From Methanogenium cariaci JCM 10550 (GTDB taxonomy: Archaea; Halobacteriota; Methanomicrobia; Methanomicrobiales; Methanomicrobiaceae): a DNA stretch of 64,000 nt. The notes beneath the pieces were generated by a model, which did not search any database, was not told the origin of the DNA, and saw only the letters and a program-made list of their open reading frames with translations. The DNA lies in contig NZ_BBBG01000008.1 of NCBI RefSeq assembly GCF_001315945.1, forward strand, positions 1 to 64,000. Reading direction: 5' to 3'. The position numbers and the translations under genes are program-made. Of this stretch, positions 59,769 to 64,000 are shown piece after piece. Every line of letters begins with the position of its first letter. Position 1 is the first letter of the stretch.

Positions 59769-61393
59769 TCAGATATTTTTCAGCAGTGTGCCAAGATACG
59801 GAATGAAATCATTCTTGCGTGACATCACGCCTTTCATCGTGACCGGGCTGTCCGCCAGCTCCAGACTTTCAAGAAGGGCCGCAGGTGCCGATGCAAAGAC
59901 CAGACTTCCGTCTTCAAAGACACTGGTAAACAGTGCCAGAAAGATATCATGGTTCTGGGCTGAACGAATGGCATCCGCTTCGTTCATGATCTCTTCGGCG
60001 TGCGTTTGTGCAAATTCATAGGTGGGTACCATCACCTGGGATATTGCGATGGATTTGCCGAAGAGTTCATACGCCTTCATATCGGCTGTCAGCAGGTCCC
60101 GCACGGGGGGCATCGCCAAAGTCCATCGCTTTGCGTATCAGCTCGGTGCCATACTCCTCCGGGTCGGTGGCGGTCAGCTCTGCAAGGTAGCGGACTGCCG
60201 CGAGGTCCTGATCGGTCGTTGTCGAGAGGCGCAGGACAAGGGTGTCCGAGAGAATACCCGAGAGAAGAATGCCTGCGGTCTCGAAGTCAGGATCCGTGCC
60301 CGAATCCATGTATTTTCCGGCAATGATCGTGCAGGTTGAGCCGACCGGGTCATTGAAGAACCGTATCGGCCGGAGGGTGGTGATCGCGCCAATCCGGTGG
60401 TGGTCGATGATCTCAAGAATCTCTGCCGTCTCGATACCGTCCACGGCCTGAGCATATTCGTTATGATCCAGCAGGATCACCTGTTTGGCCACATCCTGCA
60501 GGAAGGTGTTTCGGGAGAGCATGCCGAGATACTGGTTGTCCTCACCCACGATACAGGCGGTACGATAGCGGGACTCGGAGACTAGGTGTTTGGCGTAATC
60601 GATGGTGGTGTCCTTTGTGATCACCGGGCAGTCGGTGGCCATCACATTGCGTGCGGGCAGGGAGAGATTGATCATCTTTCCGACACCGAAGGCATCCAGG
60701 CTCGTTGAGAGGACGGCAACGCCCCGCTCTCTGGCGTCCCGGATGGCCCGTTCTCCCACCGGTGCGTTATCCGCCACGATGAGGGCGGCAATGCCCGCCC
60801 CGATCAGGGCAAGCTGCACGGGTTCGTTGTCCCCCCACAATCGCGATGTCGTTTTTCGTAAGTCGGGAGAGGGTGACGTGCAGGGCGTCGATTGCCGTGT
60901 ATACCTTGCCCTCGATGAGATCGTCGGAGGGGGGGACGACGATGGTGCCTTTTAATATTTTGCTGAGATTTTCCAGAGTGATCGGGGGGGCAAACGAGAG
61001 CTGTTCAATCTTCTGGCGGGTGACATAGGTGCGTGCCAGACCATACTCACTGAGAATGCCTAAAAATCGTCCCTTCTCATCGGTGAGCGGATAATTACGC
61101 ACGTCATGAGTGGTCATCAGATCTGCGATATCGATCGTCGGCAGGTCGGCAGGAGCGCTCATCGTGTAGGTGAACGGCATATCCGCCACACTCGGGACGA
61201 GACTCTCGATATACTCGGGAGTCTTGCAGTTGAATTTCTTCAGTGCAAAGGCCGTCTCCGGGTTGACCGGCCCGCAGCGTGCCGCGATATATTTTCCGGG
61301 TTCTTTTCTGTTCAGGTATGCCGCATACGCAAGAGCGCTGCAGATACTGTCCGTGTCTGGTTTTTTGTGTCCGATGATGTAAACCTGGTTCAT
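59769..61393 (-). CDS. ppaC: Manganese-dependent inorganic pyrophosphatase with CBS and DRTGG insert (frameshifted)
   Basis: Family II pyrophosphatase that hydrolyses PPi. DHH motifs: YIIGHKKPDTDSICSALAYA at the N-terminus, LDHNEYAQAVDG and EIIDHHRIGAI after the insert. Between them are two CBS-domain parts (IDIADLMTTHDVRNYPLTDE, IDYAKHLVSESRYRTACIVG) flanking a DRTGG domain, as in nucleotide-regulated PPases. The C-terminal DHHA2 part (YELFGKSIAISQVMVPTYEF) carries the catalytic Arg/Lys region. Frameshifts are at 60835 and 60105, both 7- or 6-mers. It stands alone with a TATA-like AATACATATC near 61440-61450. Confidence 0.92.
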
Positions 61394-61543
61394 GCCCGTC
61401 TCCCTGATGAGGTTGGTTGCATGTAATTCAACCGGCAGATAGATATGTATTATGTGGGCCAGGAAAGAAACGGATGTCCTGCGTCTTCCGGTTAAAATAC
61501 GATTCTTTTATTACTATGTATGCATAAATCCGGTGTATATACC

Positions 61544-62032
61544 ATGAGGTGTGAGATGGAGATCATCAAGATTCCGCAGATGAAAAAAGAGGAATATGAC
61601 GAACTGATCCGCGAAGGCTGTGTTTCTAGAATTGCCTTTCAGGGAGAGAAGTATCCGTATATCGCACCGTTTATGTACGTGTTTGATGGGAGCTTTCTCT
61701 ATTTCCTGTCGACGAAGTACGGGAGAAAAAACGATCTCTTTAAAAAGAGTCCCTACGTCTCGGTCGAGGTGGAACGCTACTCCGCGGATATGTCCTGCTA
61801 TACCTTTGTGACCATGCAGGGACGTCTGGTACAGGAAGAGGATGCGATCACCAAGAAGAAGGTGCGGAAGATGTTTTTAGACCTGATTCAGGAACACGAA
61901 CTCTCGCATAATATCCTTGCGGCACTGGGCCATGACCCGTCGGAACCGATAGAGTCAATTCTCGAAGAGGAGCGCTCAAACATCTGGAAACTCACGGGCG
62001 TGACCGATATTGTGGCGCTAAAAAATCTTTAG
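61544..62032 (+). CDS. Pyridoxamine-phosphate-oxidase-like FMN-binding protein
   Basis: Intact protein of about 160 residues with the split-barrel fold: CVSRIAFQGEKYPYIAPFMY, FLYFLSTKYGRKNDLFKKSP, YVSVEVERYSADMSCYTFVT and MQGRLVQEED. The family binds FMN or related cofactors; NimA-like or haem-handling relatives exist. ATG 61544 and 61556 are possible starts; AGGTGTG before 61556 supports the latter. A TATA-like GTATATAC lies about 10 nt before 61544, too close for that start with a leader. Function not determined. Confidence 0.8.
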   Translation: MRCEMEIIKIPQMKKEEYDELIREGCVSRIAFQGEKYPYIAPFMYVFDGSFLYFLSTKYGRKNDLFKKSPYVSVEVERYSADMSCYTFVTMQGRLVQEEDAITKKKVRKMFLDLIQEHELSHNILAALGHDPSEPIESILEEERSNIWKLTGVTDIVALKNL

Positions 62033-62066
62033 TACACATATGTTCCATATAATCTTTTCTTTTTGA

Positions 62067-62085
62067 CAATATTTATATTATAAAT
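62067..62085 (+). promoter_or_regulatory. Promoter of the tup operon
   Basis: ATATTTATATTATAAAT lies 25-40 nt before tupA. Just downstream, GTTTAAC and GATTAAC form a 7-nt direct repeat (about 62087-62107) that could be an operator; this is a guess. Confidence 0.45.
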
Positions 62086-62109
62086 CGTTTAACCTAATCC
62101 TGATTAACA

Positions 62110-63114
62110 TGGATTTGAAACGGATTGGTTTACTTTTACTTGTTCTGCTCAGTGTAACCTTCATCTGCGGGTGCACGGGAACGGATTCGAACAATGCAAC
62201 AGCAACCCCCCCGACCGCGGCTGCAAATGCAACCGCTGCAGCCACCCCCCCTGCTCCGGAAGAAACAACAACGGCAGCAAACCCAGAACTGTTGAAGATT
62301 GCAACCACCACCAGTCTGGACAACACCGGTCTGCTTGAAGCGCTCCAGGAGCGGTTTGAAAAAGACCACGATGTCACCCTGCAGATCATTGCAGCAGGCA
62401 CCGGCAAGGCACTTGAGTACGGCCAGCGCGGAGACGTTGACGTGCTGATGGTGCATGACCGCGCCCGTGAGGACACCTTCATCGACGATGGATATGGCAT
62501 CAACCGCCGCGGCATTGCCTACAACTACTTCATGATCATCGGACCCGAGTCCGACCCCGCAGGCATTGCCAACATGACACCGGAAGAGGCACTGACCACC
62601 ATCTATACCACGGCAGAGACCAACCCCCGACGTGGTCTTCATCTCCCGTGGCGACAACTCGGGCACGCACTCCAAGGAGAAGGCCATCTGGACCAGTGCC
62701 GGATATAATTATACCACAGACGTTGAAGGCGCCGGTGACTGGTATGTCGAAGGCGGCCAGGGAATGGGTGCTACCCTGACGCATGCCAATGAGAAACTGG
62801 CGTACACGCTCTCGGACTCCGGAACCTACCTGTCCTACAAGACCGACCTTGACCTGGTACCCCCCCTCGTTGACAAGGGAGATTCTCTCCTGAACGTCTA
62901 CAGTGCCATGATGATCAACCCGGAGAAGTATGACTACGTGAACAGCGACATGGCACGGGAATGGATCAACTTCCTGATCACCCCGGAGACGCAGGAGTTC
63001 ATCGGTGGATTTGGTGTCGACACCTACGGCCAGCCGCTCTTCTTTGAGTCTCGCGGAAACTTTGACGTGATGGGTATCACCCAGGCTGAAGCAGAGACAC
63101 CCATCCCTGCATAA
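62110..63114 (+). CDS. tupA: Tungstate ABC transporter substrate-binding lipoprotein (frameshifted)
   Basis: Signal peptide and lipobox (LLSVTFICGCT), a Thr/Ala linker, then the TupA binding protein: LLKIATTTSLDNTGLLEALQ, IIAAGTGKALEYGQRGDVDV, LMVHDRAREDTFIDDGYGIN, and after one shift near 62625 DVVFISRGDNSGTHSKEKAI, WYVEGGQGMGATLTHANEKL, YVNSDMAREWINFLITPETQ. TTTS, S-R-G-D-x-S-G-T and G-Q-G-M-G are the oxyanion-contact motifs of the Tup family. Tungstate serves formylmethanofuran and aldehyde oxidoreductases in methanogens. Confidence 0.9.
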
Positions 63115-63176
63115 TCCTTTTTTTTGCGAATTCTTTAACTTCTTTTGCGCATGAATGAAACAGCAGGTGCATCATC

Positions 63177-63875
63177 TTGAATGAGCTTATTGACGGATTT
63201 ATCACCGCGGTCACGCTGATTGTGACGCTCGATCCGGAAGTCTATGAGATTGCATTCAGGAGCATATACATTACCTTTTCAGCGACCCTCATCGCATCCG
63301 CCCTCTCGATACCTGTTGCGCTGTATCTCGCATTTCATGATTTCCGGGGGGAAAAACGAGCCTTGTGAACCTGATTCATACGCTCTATGCCCTGCCGACG
63401 GTGCTCATCGGCCTTCTGGTCTTTCTCATGCTCTCCCGCAAGGGGCCGTTCGGGTTTCTGGGTCTGCTCTTTACCCCCCCCGGTGCCATGATCATCGGGC
63501 AGGTCATTTTGATCATCCCGATTCTTGTCGGGCTGATATACTCCGCCCTCACGTCTCTCGACCCGATTGTCAAGGACACGATCATATCACTGGGCGCGGA
63601 TCGTCTCCAGTTTGTGGCATCCATTCTCCGGGAAGTAAGATTTGTGATATATGCAGCGATTGCCATGGCCTTCGGGCGGGCCATATCGGAAGTGGGGGGG
63701 CGGCAATCATCATCGGCGGGAACATTAAGGGATTTACCCGTGTTCTCACGACCGCCATATCCCTTGAGACCTCGATGGGAAATATTGAGTTCTCCATGGC
63801 GCTGGGCATCATTCTGCTCTTTATCGCGTTGATCGTAAACTTTGTCATGACCACAATCCGGAGGGGGGGAACTGA
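63177..63875 (+). CDS. tupB: Tungstate ABC transporter permease (frameshifted)
   Basis: TTG 63177, with AGGTG 7 nt upstream, opens a six-helix permease: EVYEIAFRSIYITFSATLIA, SALSIPVALYLAFHDFRGEK, then (after a shift near 63350) LIHTLYALPTVLIGLLVFLM, TPPGAMIIGQVILIIPILVG and IISLGADRLQFVASILREVR (the ATPase-contact loop). After another shift near 63700 it continues IIIGGNIKGFTRVLTTAISL. Shortening the last G run would end the gene at TGA 63873-63875, just before tupC. Confidence 0.88.
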
Positions 63876-63876
63876 C

Positions 63877-64000
63877 ATGATTGAAATTGAGCACCTGAAG
63901 AAGGATTTCGGCGACCACCAGGTACTGCGGGGCGTAGACCTCCGGGTCTCCGAGGGGGAAATATTTGTGATCATCGGCCCCCCCTCGGGACAGGGCAAAT
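63877..64000 (+). CDS. tupC: Tungstate ABC transporter ATPase, 5' part
   Basis: Only the first ~41 codons are in the window: IEIEHLKKDFGDHQVLRGVD, LRVSEGEIFVIIGP, then the Walker A beginning (GPPSGQGK, where the extra P comes from a C run). It follows tupB by 1-2 nt and completes the operon tupA-tupB-tupC. The rest is beyond the window. Confidence 0.85.
   Translation, partial: MIEIEHLKKDFGDHQVLRGVDLRVSEGEIFVIIGPPSGQGK

Noticed and set aside
1-64000. tRNA or rRNA genes
   Set aside because: No cloverleaf with the T-loop GTTCGAATC-type sequence or rRNA signature was recognised by eye.

Overview
The window looks like part of a methanogenic euryarchaeon chromosome, most likely order Methanomicrobiales. 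This is inferred from gene content and signals: archaeal TATA boxes 20-35 nt upstream of starts, AGGTG-type ribosome binding sites often with TTG starts, PEGA/PKD/beta-propeller surface proteins, sCache lipoproteins, a tungstate (Tup) transporter, and carA-carB and ilvD of archaeal type. No rRNA, tRNA or transposase gene was recognised. Most conserved genes are interrupted by frameshifts, usually at G or C runs of exactly 7. carA, carB, ilvD, the inorganic pyrophosphatase and the tup genes are all hit, so these are probably sequencing or assembly errors rather than real decay. Coordinates of such genes below span the reconstructed gene.

Layout. 1-10.6 kb: a secreted NlpC/P60-PEGA protein, then an AT-rich defence-like island: HTH/PLD-like regulator, UPF0175-DUF3368 toxin-antitoxin pair, broken RhuM gene, dual-OB protein, two DUF488 genes and a McrB-McrC pair. 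11.2-14.1 kb: a GC-rich replication module (primase, zinc motif and helicase in one reading path) followed by a cluster of short inverted and direct repeats. 14.4-30.6 kb: a zinc ribbon protein, a membrane-anchored winged-helix regulator, then a run of about fifteen small lipoproteins and membrane proteins. Seven copies of a conserved promoter/5' leader element are embedded in this run, with duplicated, truncated and chimeric genes between them; this is the most unusual region of the window. It ends with a composite beta-helix/LRR/PKD surface protein and an sCache lipoprotein. 30.8-34.6 kb: small hypothetical genes, a peptide-deformylase-like protein, an HD hydrolase and a condensation-type acyltransferase.

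35.2-49.1 kb: a complete type I-C CRISPR-Cas locus on the minus strand (cas3-cas5-cas8c-cas7-cas4-cas1-cas2, leader, then 88 repeats and 87 spacers). Four cas junctions overlap by ATGA or are within a few bases, so the operon is translationally coupled. Two spacers overlap each other on opposite strands and reciprocally reveal a TTC PAM. Two adjacent repeats share the same 1-bp deletion.

49.5-64 kb: a RelE/antitoxin pair, a ROK sugar kinase divergent from ilvD, carA-carB, a beta-propeller/PEGA protein, a CBS-containing Mn pyrophosphatase, an FMN split-barrel protein, and tupA-tupB with the start of tupC, which runs off the window end.
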